Below are positions 1-7,727 of a stretch of 21,145 nt of DNA, in pieces. Source of the DNA: Deltaproteobacteria bacterium (GTDB lineage: Bacteria; UBA10199; DSSB01); NCBI GenBank assembly GCA_020440745.1, contig JAGRNM010000002.1:1-21145 (forward strand), read 5' to 3'. Under the pieces are notes generated by a model. It made no database searches, was not told where the DNA came from, and saw only the letters and a list, made by a program, of their open reading frames with translations. Each line of letters starts with the position of its first letter. Position 1 is the first letter of the stretch. Both the position numbers and the translations under genes were made by a program.

Positions 1-2
1 TT

Positions 3-257
3 TGGGAAGCCGCTGGTGGGGATTTTTTAAAGACTCAAGAAGAAGCTTATCTTAATAATGCTAGGCATCAGCAAGCCTTGTTTGAAAGTTTGCAAGCCTT
101 GGAGAGGGCAAGTCTAGCTATAAGTCAAAAGCTTCCTTCAGAATGCGTGGCTGCTGACTTAAGAGAGGCTAGTTTGGCCTTAGGTACTTTAATTGGTGAG
201 GTTTCTACAGAGGATATTTTGGATAGAATTTTTGAGAAGTTTTGTTTGGGCAAATAG
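3..257 (+). CDS. mnmE: tRNA uridine-5-carboxymethylaminomethyl(34) GTPase MnmE, C-terminal fragment
   Basis: This is the last 84 codons of an open frame that enters from the left edge. MnmE is a GTPase that works with MnmG to modify the wobble uridine (U34) of certain tRNAs in the cytoplasm. The fragment carries the family's C-terminal helical domain: the N-A-R-H motif near its start, then the conserved run of E-C-V-A-A-D-L-R, an L-G-x-L-x-G-E-V segment, and T-E-D-I-L-D-x-I-F. It ends in F-C-L-G-K, the MnmE C-terminus whose Cys is conserved and needed for modification. The GTP-binding G domain lies outside the window. The stop is TAG at 255-257. A weak hairpin with a T-run follows at 294-325. 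The identification rests on the exact C-terminal signature and is close to certain. Confidence 0.95.
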   Translation, partial: WEAAGGDFLKTQEEAYLNNARHQQALFESLQALERASLAISQKLPSECVAADLREASLALGTLIGEVSTEDILDRIFEKFCLGK

Positions 258-293
258 TTTTTTTTAAAAAAAAGTCAGGAATCTTTTAAATAA

Positions 294-325
294 CTTAAGG
301 ACTTAACCTTAAGTAGACTTTTTTT
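294..325 (+). terminator. Possible rho-independent terminator after mnmE
   Basis: CTTAAGG and CCTTAAG form a perfect 7-bp stem around a 6-base loop (ACTTAA). An outer A-T pair extends the stem to 8 bp, and seven Ts follow five bases later. The stem is AT-rich and the T-run is slightly displaced, so this is a weak terminator at best. Its place 37 bases after the mnmE stop fits. Confidence 0.4.
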
Positions 326-372
326 GTCCTATTCTTTAAAAAGAGAAGAATCCTCTTAAACTCTTTTTTCTG

Positions 373-413
373 CCTTTTCTTTGTTTTAGAATAGTTCTAA
401 AAACAAAAAAAGG
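373..413. repeat. Long imperfect inverted repeat upstream of the L,D-transpeptidase gene
   Basis: TTTGTTTTAGAA (380-391) and TTCTAAAAACAAA (395-407) pair around a 3-base loop with one bulge. Pairing resumes outside a mismatch with CCTTTT on the left and AAAGG on the right. The repeat ends 36 bases before the GTG start at 450. No T-run follows it on the plus strand, so it is more likely a leader hairpin or an operator than a terminator. Confidence 0.5.
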
Positions 414-449
414 TTTCGAGATTTCATTATAAATCATGAGGCATTAGAC

Positions 450-1286
450 GTGGTATTGAGAGTTTCTAAAATTATTTTAGGCACTTGGATCTTGGTTTGC
501 GGCTTTTTGGCTTCTTCGGCCCAGGCTAAAGAGGATTATAGCGAGCTTTGGAAAAAGCTAGGTCTAGAAATTAAAGAACCGGTGAAGATTAAAATTAATC
601 TACCAGCGGCTCGTCTGGATTTTTATATCAAAGACGAGTTAGTCAAAAGCTACGGAGTGGCCATTGGTAGCTATAAGCATCAGACTCCGATTCGTAATTT
701 TACCATGCCTTATATTTATTGGAATCCTTGGTGGTATCCTCCTAAGGATAGTGAGTGGGCTGAGAAAGAAGAAGACACACCGCCCGGGCCGGGTAATCCT
801 TTGGGTTTGGTTAAGATGAAGATGCAGCAGGGGATTATGATCCATGGTACTACTAGTCCTTGGAGTATTGGCCGCGCGGCTTCTCATGGTTGTTTTAGGA
901 TGAAAAATTATCAAGCTAAGGAGTTGGCTTGGGAGATTCAGCAACGTTATTCGGAAAAAAACGACCCCGAGCTCTTAAGCGTTTATCAAAGAAATCAAAA
1001 AACGACTTATTATGTTCCCTTGTTAGAGGCTGTGCCGGTGGAGGTTTCTTATCATCAAGTGGAGCGTTTTCCTGATCGCCTCCTATTGCATCCCAATCTT
1101 TATTGGAGGAAGGGTTTTGAGCAAGACCTTAAGGATGCTTTGGCAGATCAAGAGGATTTATTAATTGATAAGGTTTTTATTAAAAAGATGGATCGACTAC
1201 GTCTTCGTCATACCGTGGAAGTCTCTTTAGACGAAGTCCATGAATGGGCAGGCTCAACCTGTCGCGAGGAGAGTTTGGGTAGTTAG
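450..1286 (+). CDS. Secreted YkuD-family L,D-transpeptidase (ErfK/YbiS/YcfS/YnhG type)
   Basis: L,D-transpeptidases use an active-site Cys to form 3-3 crosslinks in peptidoglycan or to attach proteins to it, outside the inner membrane. Residues 1-26 look like a Sec signal peptide: basic start, hydrophobic core, A-Q-A cleavage site. The YkuD domain runs from about residue 42 to 165. It contains H132 in I-H-G-T and the catalytic motif S-H-G-C-F-R-M with H146 and C148. The 110-residue tail is not assigned; some family members carry a substrate-binding tail there. The start is GTG with GAGG eight bases upstream. The gene stands alone between mnmE and a convergent gene whose stop overlaps its own by four bases (1283-1286). 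The family is certain. Whether it crosslinks the wall or anchors proteins cannot be told. Confidence 0.93.
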   Translation: MVLRVSKIILGTWILVCGFLASSAQAKEDYSELWKKLGLEIKEPVKIKINLPAARLDFYIKDELVKSYGVAIGSYKHQTPIRNFTMPYIYWNPWWYPPKDSEWAEKEEDTPPGPGNPLGLVKMKMQQGIMIHGTTSPWSIGRAASHGCFRMKNYQAKELAWEIQQRYSEKNDPELLSVYQRNQKTTYYVPLLEAVPVEVSYHQVERFPDRLLLHPNLYWRKGFEQDLKDALADQEDLLIDKVFIKKMDRLRLRHTVEVSLDEVHEWAGSTCREESLGS

Positions 1287-1771
1287 TTGGAGGCTATAAG
1301 AGGACTTTTCTTGTTTATCTCGTCGACTTTTCTAAGTTCACTAAAGATAGAGAGTAAGGCATTGATTGGAGGACAGTGGTTGTTTAAGACCTCCAAGGTG
1401 ATATAGGCCACCATGCCAAAGACGCCTAAGTCTTTGGCTAAAAAGCCACCGGACGGGCTGATGCTTTCAATTTGCTCAGCACTTTGATTGAGTTCTTCAG
1501 CGCCTCTTATGTATTGTTTGTCTTCTGTTAAGCTACTTTCACAATACTTAGGCCGGCAAAGGCTGGCGTAGAGTTCCCATTCTTTAGTAAAAAGATTAAT
1601 ACGAAGGGTATTGCCTTGAGTGTCTTGAGTAACGGTTAGGCCCGTAAAGATATGAAATCCTGAAGTGATGCGAAGAGATTCGCTTACAGCGTTTTCTTCT
1701 TCCGGTTTCCAAGGACTTGCTTGTAAGTCGTAGTATTTTGTTTCTCCTTCTTTTCGGATACCATTCACCAT
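1283..1771 (-). CDS. Hypothetical protein, 162 residues
   Basis: I do not recognise this protein. It has no signal peptide or membrane segment. It is mixed in composition, with three Cys residues (two in C-R-P-K-Y-C near residues 72-77, one in N-H-C-P-P). The start is well supported: AAGGAG lies eight bases before the ATG, the strongest ribosome site in the window. It follows the Cys-rich lipoprotein gene on the same strand after an 88-base gap that contains an AT-rich hairpin, so read-through from that gene is possible. Its stop overlaps the L,D-transpeptidase stop tail to tail by four bases, leaving no room for a terminator between the two. The good SD and the uninterrupted frame argue that it is real. 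Confidence 0.7.
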   Translation of the reverse strand: MVNGIRKEGETKYYDLQASPWKPEEENAVSESLRITSGFHIFTGLTVTQDTQGNTLRINLFTKEWELYASLCRPKYCESSLTEDKQYIRGAEELNQSAEQIESISPSGGFLAKDLGVFGMVAYITLEVLNNHCPPINALLSIFSELRKVDEINKKSPLIASN

Positions 1772-1831
1772 GCAGGTTTCTCCTTGCCGCTAAGTTTAAA
1801 GAAAACTTTTGTACTATTTTGAAGCAAGTAA

Positions 1832-1854
1832 AGATTTTTGACCAGAAAAAATCT
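1832..1854 (-). terminator. Possible weak terminator or attenuating hairpin between two minus-strand genes
   Basis: AGATTTTT and AAAAATCT form a perfect 8-bp AT-rich stem around a 7-base loop, beginning six bases after the stop of the Cys-rich lipoprotein gene. On the minus strand only three Ts follow. It may reduce rather than stop transcription into the 162-residue gene. Confidence 0.35.
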
Positions 1855-1859
1855 ACAAA

Positions 1860-2756
1860 CTATAGACACTCTTTGTGGATTATAATGGATCCTGTGGGGT
1901 AGAGGCAGAGCTCTGGCCAGGTATGGGAGGCATTTTGACACCCAGGAAGAGGGGGTGGTCCAGAAGGAGAGGTGACTAGGATATTTAGGTGGGCAGCATA
2001 GTCGAGTCCATAATCGGATAGGTAAGCTAAGTTTAGAGTAGCTGCTTCAGTGCATCGACCTTGAAACTCTAAGGGTTCTTCTACTTGAGGACTGACCATG
2101 GTTTCACTAGCTAAGGTTACCTCGGAGTCATAAAGTTTGTAATCAATGTCATAGACAAATTCTTGGGGGAGTTGTTCTGATGAAAAGCCACGGCCGCTTT
2201 TACAGACAAAGTATTCCCATTGACTGCTGGTAGCTTCTCCGATTTGTCGCATGTAGAGACAAAGGTTAAGTACGGCTAGCTCGTTATTAAATCCTTCGTC
2301 TTTGCAGCTAATAATATAGCCTTCTAGGTTTCCGCCTTGGTCGACTAAGGCATCACCACTTTCTAAAGCTGTCTCGGGGACGGAGGCTAAGTAGACGTCT
2401 TCACAGACGTCCATACACTTACTAAAGTCTCCCCAGCTGCCGTCTGCTTGGCAGAGGCGTGTTTGTTGGCCTTGGCCATTGTTACAACTGAGGGTTTCTG
2501 TTTCTCCAGGTTGGCAGATTTCCTCACAAGGGCCAAAGGCTCCCCATTGGCATTGTTCATTACAAGTACGTATTTGGTTTTTGCTTTCTCCGCAGCTTTG
2601 GACTTCTACAGACAGGGCTTCACATTGGGGATTGTTTTGGCAATTAATGTTTTGTGTAAAAAGTATTGAGTTTTCTTGGCTTGGGGAGTTTTGACAAGCG
2701 GTGGTGTTGATGAGGAGGCACAGGGTAAATAGTAAAAAAGGGTAAGTGACTTTCAT
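1860..2756 (-). CDS. Cys-rich exported protein, probable lipoprotein, with C-x-P-G repeats
   Basis: The N-terminus is an export signal with C21 after N-T-T-A. This is a possible but imperfect lipobox (Thr at -3), so lipidation is likely rather than certain. Residues 39-117 hold Cys-rich repeats with C-x-P-G starts, G-x-Q-x-R-x-C cores and W-G-x-F ends. They resemble thrombospondin-type repeats and are probably disulfide-bonded outside the cytoplasm. From C118 (C-E-D-V-Y) to residue 298 is a domain that reappears at the end of the 935-residue M23 protein: L-C-L then Q-I-G, a W-x-Y, L-Y, D-Y-G/N-Y-G, S-P-x-G and a terminal E-C-x. The start has AGGAG six bases before the ATG. The gene lies just beyond the strong terminator of the M23 gene and so probably has its own promoter. 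No enzyme motif is seen. A surface adhesin or binding protein is a guess. Confidence 0.8.
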   Translation of the reverse strand: MKVTYPFLLFTLCLLINTTACQNSPSQENSILFTQNINCQNNPQCEALSVEVQSCGESKNQIRTCNEQCQWGAFGPCEEICQPGETETLSCNNGQGQQTRLCQADGSWGDFSKCMDVCEDVYLASVPETALESGDALVDQGGNLEGYIISCKDEGFNNELAVLNLCLYMRQIGEATSSQWEYFVCKSGRGFSSEQLPQEFVYDIDYKLYDSEVTLASETMVSPQVEEPLEFQGRCTEAATLNLAYLSDYGLDYAAHLNILVTSPSGPPPLPGCQNASHTWPELCLYPTGSIIIHKECL

Positions 2757-2856
2757 GGATTACTCCTGGGAGGTTTTGATTACTTACCCGTTTTTATGGA
2801 CCTAACAAATTTGGCTAAAAAATCACAAGTCTTTCTTATAAAAGGGCTTTTTTTAA

Positions 2857-2896
2857 AAAAAGCAGCAGGTGGAGGGGAGACCACCCGCTGCTTTTT
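2857..2896 (-). terminator. Strong rho-independent terminator (usable in both directions)
   Basis: AGCAGC/GCTGCT and GGTGG/CCACC form an 11-bp stem interrupted by one A-C mismatch, with an 8-base loop of A and G. Four more A-T pairs lie outside. An A-run on the left and a T-run on the right give a U-tract in either direction. It lies 33 bases after the stop of the M23 gene on the minus strand. Confidence 0.88.
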
Positions 2897-2929
2897 AAAG
2901 CTATTAATCTATTAAATTAATTTTATTTT

Positions 2930-5737
2930 TTATTGGCACTCCATGCGGATAGTGACCCAGTCGGTGTTATATTGGCAGGCGGCTTCTACGCAGCCTATAG
3001 GGGAAGCAACATCGACTTTAACCCCAGCTCCATTACTCGCTCCATAGTTGGTAATTTGGTTAACTGTGAAGTTACGCCAAGGAGTTTCGGTTACTCCACT
3101 GGCGGAAACATACTGGGTGTATAAGACGCCAAGGTTGTCATCATCAAGACGGTAGCTAAAGCTGTTATCAAAAGTACCATCTTGTTTGGAAAGCTTATAG
3201 CGCCAGCTGGTGCTGGAAGGATCTCCTATTTGCTCTACTTGTAGGCAGAGCACAGGTCCTATACCATCGGCTGGATTGTCATAACATGCTGGCAAAAGAG
3301 TATCAGCAATGTAGACGTCCGTACAAGTTGCCAGGCAAGAGCCCCAAGCTCCCCATTGACCACTGCCATTACAGGTGCGTTCTCGTTCTCCACTACCTGC
3401 CCCAGAGCCTGCGTCGCAGCCTTGGGTTTGGCTTTGTCCTGGAGTACAGATGGCGGAACAAGAGCCCCAGCTATTCCAACTACAACTGGCATTGCAGCTA
3501 CGGTCTTGGGTGCCCACGCTGTTGCAAGTTTGACTGTCATTTTCTCCTGGTGTGCAAACACCTTGGCCTGTACAAGAGCCCCAGCCAGTACCCGAGGCAT
3601 TACAGGTGCGGGTGCCGCAGTCGCCACAGGCTTCTACCTCTCCCGGTGTGCAAACACCTCCTCCACAGCCGCTCCAAGAACCCCAGTTGCCGCTGGCGTT
3701 ACAGGTTCTTTGTTCGGTTCCGCCTCCTACACAAGGGGCGATATCAATGTCTCCTGGGGCACATGTGGCAGAACAAGTTCCCCAGCTACTCCAAGAGCAA
3801 CTGGCGCTGCAAAGGCGGTTTTGGGTACCCACACTATTGCAGCTTTGAGAGTCCAAGTCTCCTGGGCTACAAACACCGGTTCCGGTACAAAGGCCCCAAT
3901 TGCCACCGGCGTCACAAGTTTGAGTGCCACAATTACCACAGGATTGAGTGCTTCCGGGTGCGCAAGCACTGTCTCCTTGGCAACTACCCCAACTGTTCCA
4001 CTGACATTGATCGCTACAGCTGCGGGTTTCTGTACCAGTGATGCCACAGCTGCGGTTTTCGCTATCTCCTGGACTGCATTGGGGAGTGTCACAAGGATCG
4101 GGAGGGGGGAGGTCACCGCAATTGGGATCATTTTCTGGATCATAGCTGACAACTTCCCAAGGTTCTAATTGATTGAGCTCCTCTGAGCAGAGGATATGAC
4201 CGGAAAGTTCAGGCTTATCACAATCATATTTTTCACAAGGAGAGACTCCTGTCCTTGAAAAATCATAAGCTAGCATGAGCAATTTGGACATAGTAGCTCG
4301 GTTGACTAGTCCGTCGGGATTAAAATTTTCTTGAGGATCAATCAAACAGCGCATGTAAGCATAGTGGACAAAGGAGCTTGGTATATAGGAACTATCAAGG
4401 TCATTAAGATCACTATTTAGATTGGAATTAACATCGTTAAAGGGGTTATATAAACTACCTATACCGGCTAGACTACCCTGACAGCCCTCCATTTCGTAAT
4501 ACCCAGTGTTAAAGTCTTTACTAAAAAAAGCTTTTATAATCATTTCTAAGGCTTCAGCTCGAGTAATAGGATCATCAGGACAGAAACTATTGTTTATGGG
4601 ACTATCTTTACAGTCATAAGAAGGAGAGATCACTGGAGAGGAGCTAGGATATTGAGTTAGTGCTGAAATGGCAGAATAACTTTTGTCAGAAGGAAGAACA
4701 TCTACAAACTGGGTAGGAGACAAATATTTAGTATAGGGATCCTGATCAAATAATTCTCCAACAGCAGTGCGAACCCAGCGAGCAGCTTCGGCTCGAGTAA
4801 CTAACTCAGAAGCGCCAAAGTCGCCATTCCATAAACCAAACTCGATTCCTAATTTGCGTATATTTGAAGCAAAGTTAAAAGCCCAGTGGTTTGAGGATAG
4901 ATCTTTAAAGGTTTGATTCATAAAATGTTCGGGGTCTAAGTGTCCTTTAAGATGAACAGGGTTATCATACCCATTGTAGGCTTTTCCCTCATTTCCAAAG
5001 AGATTTTTTATGTCAGCTTTAGGAATAATTGCTTTCTTTTTTTCTTCCGACCAATCTTTATTGTAGTTGATAGCTTCTCGAAGTTGTTTAAGATTATCCC
5101 AGCGACGCAGGGTTAAATGAAGATGGGAAGCTCCTCCTAAAGCAAAACCAGTATTACCTTCTAATCCTAGTAAATCATTAGGTTTGACAATGTCACAGGC
5201 CTTAGCAAATCTTTTTTTATCAGGCATGTGGTGGTAACAAGAGGTAATAATTTCTTCGGAATCCTCATTTGCTCTGGAGGCAATACAGACCGTTTCTCCC
5301 CAGTTGCTTGTATAATCGTCTTGATAAGATAAGATGACGACACCATCTAATAAACTGTGGACTTCATCCTTTCCAATAATCGGAATCAAATTTTTGTTGG
5401 CGTCTTCATAAGCCCCTGCACAATTTCCTCCCATATCTAAGCCATTATGCCCCCTTAAGTTAGTACCAGTAAGAGCTTGTTTGTTATTGTAAACACCAGT
5501 CTTACGAAAAAGTCCGTGCGAGTAATTATCTGGGGAGCCAAAATTTCCGGAGAAGTCTGCTATGGGAATAAAACCCTCTCCATCTAGGACCTTTACACAT
5601 TGTTCCGATTTTGTGTTTGCTGTGGGTAGATTGTCTCTCACTGAGTTGCACGCTTTAATAGAGTTTGTAGCAGCTAAGTGAATGAGGAAACTTATTATTA
5701 GAAAAACAAAAAATGAATAATTTGATTTTTTGAGCAT
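2930..5737 (-). CDS. Secreted M23-family metallopeptidase with SLH-like and C-x-P-G repeats
   Basis: This is a modular exported protein of 935 residues. Residues 1-29 form a signal peptide. The M23 peptidase domain follows, with the zinc motif H97-x-G-x-D101 and the H205-L-H207 pair; both halves are intact, so an active cell-wall endopeptidase is plausible. Three SLH-like repeats come next, with cores V-T-R-A-E-A (T314), I-T-R-A-E-A (T392) and V-N-R-A-T (N479). SLH domains usually bind secondary wall polymers. From C554 to residue 804 lie seven Cys-rich repeats starting C-x-P-G. Residues 805-935 (C-T-D-V-Y start, E-C-Q end) are a domain shared with the 298-residue Cys-rich protein. AAGGA lies seven bases before the ATG. 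A lipoprotein gene sits 39 bases upstream on the same strand and the two are probably cotranscribed. A strong terminator follows. Confidence 0.9.
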   Translation of the reverse strand: MLKKSNYSFFVFLIISFLIHLAATNSIKACNSVRDNLPTANTKSEQCVKVLDGEGFIPIADFSGNFGSPDNYSHGLFRKTGVYNNKQALTGTNLRGHNGLDMGGNCAGAYEDANKNLIPIIGKDEVHSLLDGVVILSYQDDYTSNWGETVCIASRANEDSEEIITSCYHHMPDKKRFAKACDIVKPNDLLGLEGNTGFALGGASHLHLTLRRWDNLKQLREAINYNKDWSEEKKKAIIPKADIKNLFGNEGKAYNGYDNPVHLKGHLDPEHFMNQTFKDLSSNHWAFNFASNIRKLGIEFGLWNGDFGASELVTRAEAARWVRTAVGELFDQDPYTKYLSPTQFVDVLPSDKSYSAISALTQYPSSSPVISPSYDCKDSPINNSFCPDDPITRAEALEMIIKAFFSKDFNTGYYEMEGCQGSLAGIGSLYNPFNDVNSNLNSDLNDLDSSYIPSSFVHYAYMRCLIDPQENFNPDGLVNRATMSKLLMLAYDFSRTGVSPCEKYDCDKPELSGHILCSEELNQLEPWEVVSYDPENDPNCGDLPPPDPCDTPQCSPGDSENRSCGITGTETRSCSDQCQWNSWGSCQGDSACAPGSTQSCGNCGTQTCDAGGNWGLCTGTGVCSPGDLDSQSCNSVGTQNRLCSASCSWSSWGTCSATCAPGDIDIAPCVGGGTEQRTCNASGNWGSWSGCGGGVCTPGEVEACGDCGTRTCNASGTGWGSCTGQGVCTPGENDSQTCNSVGTQDRSCNASCSWNSWGSCSAICTPGQSQTQGCDAGSGAGSGERERTCNGSGQWGAWGSCLATCTDVYIADTLLPACYDNPADGIGPVLCLQVEQIGDPSSTSWRYKLSKQDGTFDNSFSYRLDDDNLGVLYTQYVSASGVTETPWRNFTVNQITNYGASNGAGVKVDVASPIGCVEAACQYNTDWVTIRMECQ
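3326..4078 (-). repeat. Coding repeat region: seven C-x-P-G Cys-rich units
   Basis: The region encodes residues 554-804 of the M23 protein. Units are about 31-41 residues and come in three forms. The long form has C-x-P-G, G-T-x-x-R-x-C and S-W-G-x-C. A short form has C-G-x-C-G-T-x-T-C and a T-G-x-G linker. A third form has one more glycine-rich segment. After a first long unit the order short, long, third form occurs twice, so a three-unit block of about 105 residues has probably been duplicated. The repeats create long open frames on other strands and frames that are not genes. Confidence 0.85.
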
Positions 5738-5776
5738 CTTGGATTCCTTATCTAAAGATAAATGATATGTAGTTAT

Positions 5777-6337
5777 TTAATTGGGTTGGATAGTTTTAGC
5801 GATGAGAGACAACTCCTTAGAGTAATATTCAGGAGCTTTGCCATAAAGAATGAAGTTGTAAACTATACCATCTTTGGCGAAACTTAGGTCACTTTGCCAA
5901 GATCTCTCACCGTAATAATAGGCGAGCGTTGTGCTAGAGAAGATAGTTAGCCCCTCTACTTCAATGCTTTTCGCTTCAGTTTCTTTTTCTTCATTTATAC
6001 AAGGAAGGGCTGGACAAGTTTCTCTTGTAGAGGTTTGATAGGCAGATAAGATTCGATTTTTTGCTGTAGCTTCAGAGCCACTTGATAACTCTTGGAAGTC
6101 AAGCTTGGTAAAAGGTATTCCTGGCTCTAGCTCTTTCTCCCAGTAAGCATCGCTAAAACCTTCTGCTCGCGTCCACTCAGCTGGTAAGTCATAATTGATG
6201 CTTGTGTTTTCATTAATTGAGACAGAAGCTTCCGGCACTACCTGCCCCCCTCCACTACAAGACCAAAGGGCTAGTCCCATGAAGAGCGTTAATAGAAATA
6301 AATTAAAGGAACGAATAAAAGATAGAAAAATTGACAT
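5777..6337 (-). CDS. Probable lipoprotein, 186 residues
   Basis: Residues 1-26 form a hydrophobic export signal that ends in L-W-S-C27-S-G-G-G. This looks like a lipobox followed by a flexible Gly linker, so the mature protein is probably lipid-anchored. The rest is an alpha/beta domain with no catalytic motif that I recognise. Two Cys residues in C-P-A-L-P-C could pair. The ending, a Y-N-F-I-L-Y strand followed by a helix leading to I-A-K-T-I, resembles the general shape of PsbP/DUF1795-like lipoproteins, but this is only an impression. The start has AAGGGGG six bases before the ATG. The M23 gene begins 39 bases downstream on the same strand with its own SD, so the two are likely one operon. 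A role at the same envelope site is an inference from position. Confidence 0.82.
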   Translation of the reverse strand: MSIFLSFIRSFNLFLLTLFMGLALWSCSGGGQVVPEASVSINENTSINYDLPAEWTRAEGFSDAYWEKELEPGIPFTKLDFQELSSGSEATAKNRILSAYQTSTRETCPALPCINEEKETEAKSIEVEGLTIFSSTTLAYYYGERSWQSDLSFAKDGIVYNFILYGKAPEYYSKELSLIAKTIQPN

Positions 6338-6448
6338 TTAGATCCCCCTTCTGAGGAAATCTAAACTAACCCTATGGAAGACTTACAAATTTAGGCACAA
6401 AAGAGTCAACAGAAAATTTAATTTTATTTTTTTAAGGTTTTTTTAAAA

Positions 6449-7555
6449 TTAATTTTGGCTTTGCTCCGGTATTTGTAAGTAAAGGCCACCGCCTTTAAAG
6501 AGCCGGGTTTTTAGTTGTTGCCACGCGGCGCCTAGATTTTTGGTGCGTTCGCTTTCGTATTGTCGTCTTTCGACATGTTGGTCGGGCTTGTTGGGGTCCC
6601 AATAAAAACCCCAAAGGGGCAAAAGAGAGTCGGTATTTAATCCAAAACGTAAGTCCCCCACTTCGTTTTCTTTGCCAGGCACTTGGGCTAGGTAGTCGTC
6701 AGAAAACCAAGCGTAAAGCAGGATGTCTTTTTCCAAAACACTGCCTTTAGGTAGAGGAGGATTGATTTGAGTGTAGTCAAATTTTTCTAAAGAGCCGCCT
6801 TCCCAAAGCTCTGGGTCTTTGCCAGGAATCAAACGAAAGGAATCCACGTAGAGCCTGTCTTCACTTTCATAAATACTACGCCATAAAAAAAGATTTCCAA
6901 AGCCCGGGTGTACCCTGCCCCGCTCCCAGTGATGTCCTCTGGCTTGGGCTAAGGCTTGTTGGGCGATTTGACCTTGATGATTTTGCCAAAAACCAAAGCC
7001 TAAGTAAGCTAGAGCTAATAATAAAAAAATCCTAGGTTTTGAGTTTTTTAAAGAAAACATGCCCCAGACAAAGCCTAGGAGTAAAAGACCAGTAAAAATA
7101 GGATCAATGATGGAAACATTATTCCAAGCTACTCGGCTGTGGTTCCACGGCCAAAAGAGCATCGTCCCATAAGAAGTGCAGGCGTCCAAAAGCCCGTGGG
7201 TAGCGTAACCGATCGTGGTAGCGGCATAGAGCCAGACAAAGGAGTTGCGTTTGGCCACTAGCTCTCCTGGCATTTTGGCTTGGATTTTATTTTTCCAAAA
7301 AAGCCAAAGAAACAAGGCTACGATTAAGCCACCTAAGGGAATAAAACTTAGACTGTGGGTAAAATGTCGGTGAAATTCTAAGGCTAAGAGAGGATTGCTG
7401 CTAGAACGGATAAAAATATCCAAATCCGGTGCCATGCCCCCTAAAACTCCGGCCCAGTAAAGTCGTCGGCCGCGAGTTTTTTCTTCTTCGCTAAAACTTT
7501 TGAGCGCGGCCTGGGCGACTACGCCTCCTAATAGGCCTTGGGTAATAGAGTCCAT
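6449..7555 (-). CDS. YdjM/DUF457-family membrane protein (putative metal-dependent hydrolase)
   Basis: This family consists of inner-membrane proteins annotated as metal-dependent hydrolases; for YdjM a link to the DNA-damage response is known, but the substrate is not. The N-terminus M-D-S-I-T-Q-G-L-L-G-G is typical and fixes the start. Conserved polar motifs are present: P43-D-L-D46, H62-R-H-F-T-H67-S, and further on T-H-G-L-L-D with T-S-Y-G-T. Hydrophobic segments follow near residues 72-88, 107-125, 148-166 and 173-190. The second half (about residue 200 on) is a soluble domain rich in Trp and aromatic residues. Only a poor ribosome site is visible, GAAGG one base before the ATG. The gene diverges from the first gene of the plus-strand island across 172 bases and is 111 bases upstream of the lipoprotein gene. 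The family call is firm; the chemistry is not known. Confidence 0.88.
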   Translation of the reverse strand: MDSITQGLLGGVVAQAALKSFSEEEKTRGRRLYWAGVLGGMAPDLDIFIRSSSNPLLALEFHRHFTHSLSFIPLGGLIVALFLWLFWKNKIQAKMPGELVAKRNSFVWLYAATTIGYATHGLLDACTSYGTMLFWPWNHSRVAWNNVSIIDPIFTGLLLLGFVWGMFSLKNSKPRIFLLLALAYLGFGFWQNHQGQIAQQALAQARGHHWERGRVHPGFGNLFLWRSIYESEDRLYVDSFRLIPGKDPELWEGGSLEKFDYTQINPPLPKGSVLEKDILLYAWFSDDYLAQVPGKENEVGDLRFGLNTDSLLPLWGFYWDPNKPDQHVERRQYESERTKNLGAAWQQLKTRLFKGGGLYLQIPEQSQN

Positions 7556-7623
7556 GCCTTCAAGGGCCTAGCTGGGCTTAAAAGGACTGGCAAGAGGATC
7601 TTTAAATTTATTAAATAAATAAA

Positions 7624-7649
7624 CAACTTTATCTTCTGCCGGTCGAATA
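7624..7649 (+). promoter_or_regulatory. Shared island promoter element, copy 1 (1165-residue gene)
   Basis: CAACTT (7624-7629), 13 bases, then TCGAATA (7643-7649). The spacing is identical to the four other copies, while the -10-like half is the most diverged. It lies 78 bases before the ATG at 7728, in the divergent intergenic region. Confidence 0.6.
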
Positions 7650-7727
7650 GCTAAGAGGGTTTTTCTAAGGGCTAAGGAAAAGAAGCTTAAATTCTAAGCG
7701 TTTTAATTTAAGTATTGAGTTAATTAA

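Noticed and set aside
1717..1902. 61-codon plus-strand frame across the gap between two minus-strand genes
   Set aside because: It has no ribosome site, overlaps both flanking genes and has no recognisable features.
3286..4168. Long open frames on the plus strand (251 and 270 codons) and other minus frames (122 and 141 codons) across the Cys-rich repeats
   Set aside because: They are shadows of the repeat-coding strand. They lack ribosome sites, and their composition simply mirrors the repeats in another frame.
6419..6451. AT-rich inverted repeat around the stop of the YdjM-type gene as a terminator
   Set aside because: In the direction of transcription the arms are separated by an A-rich loop and no T-run follows. 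Base composition explains it.
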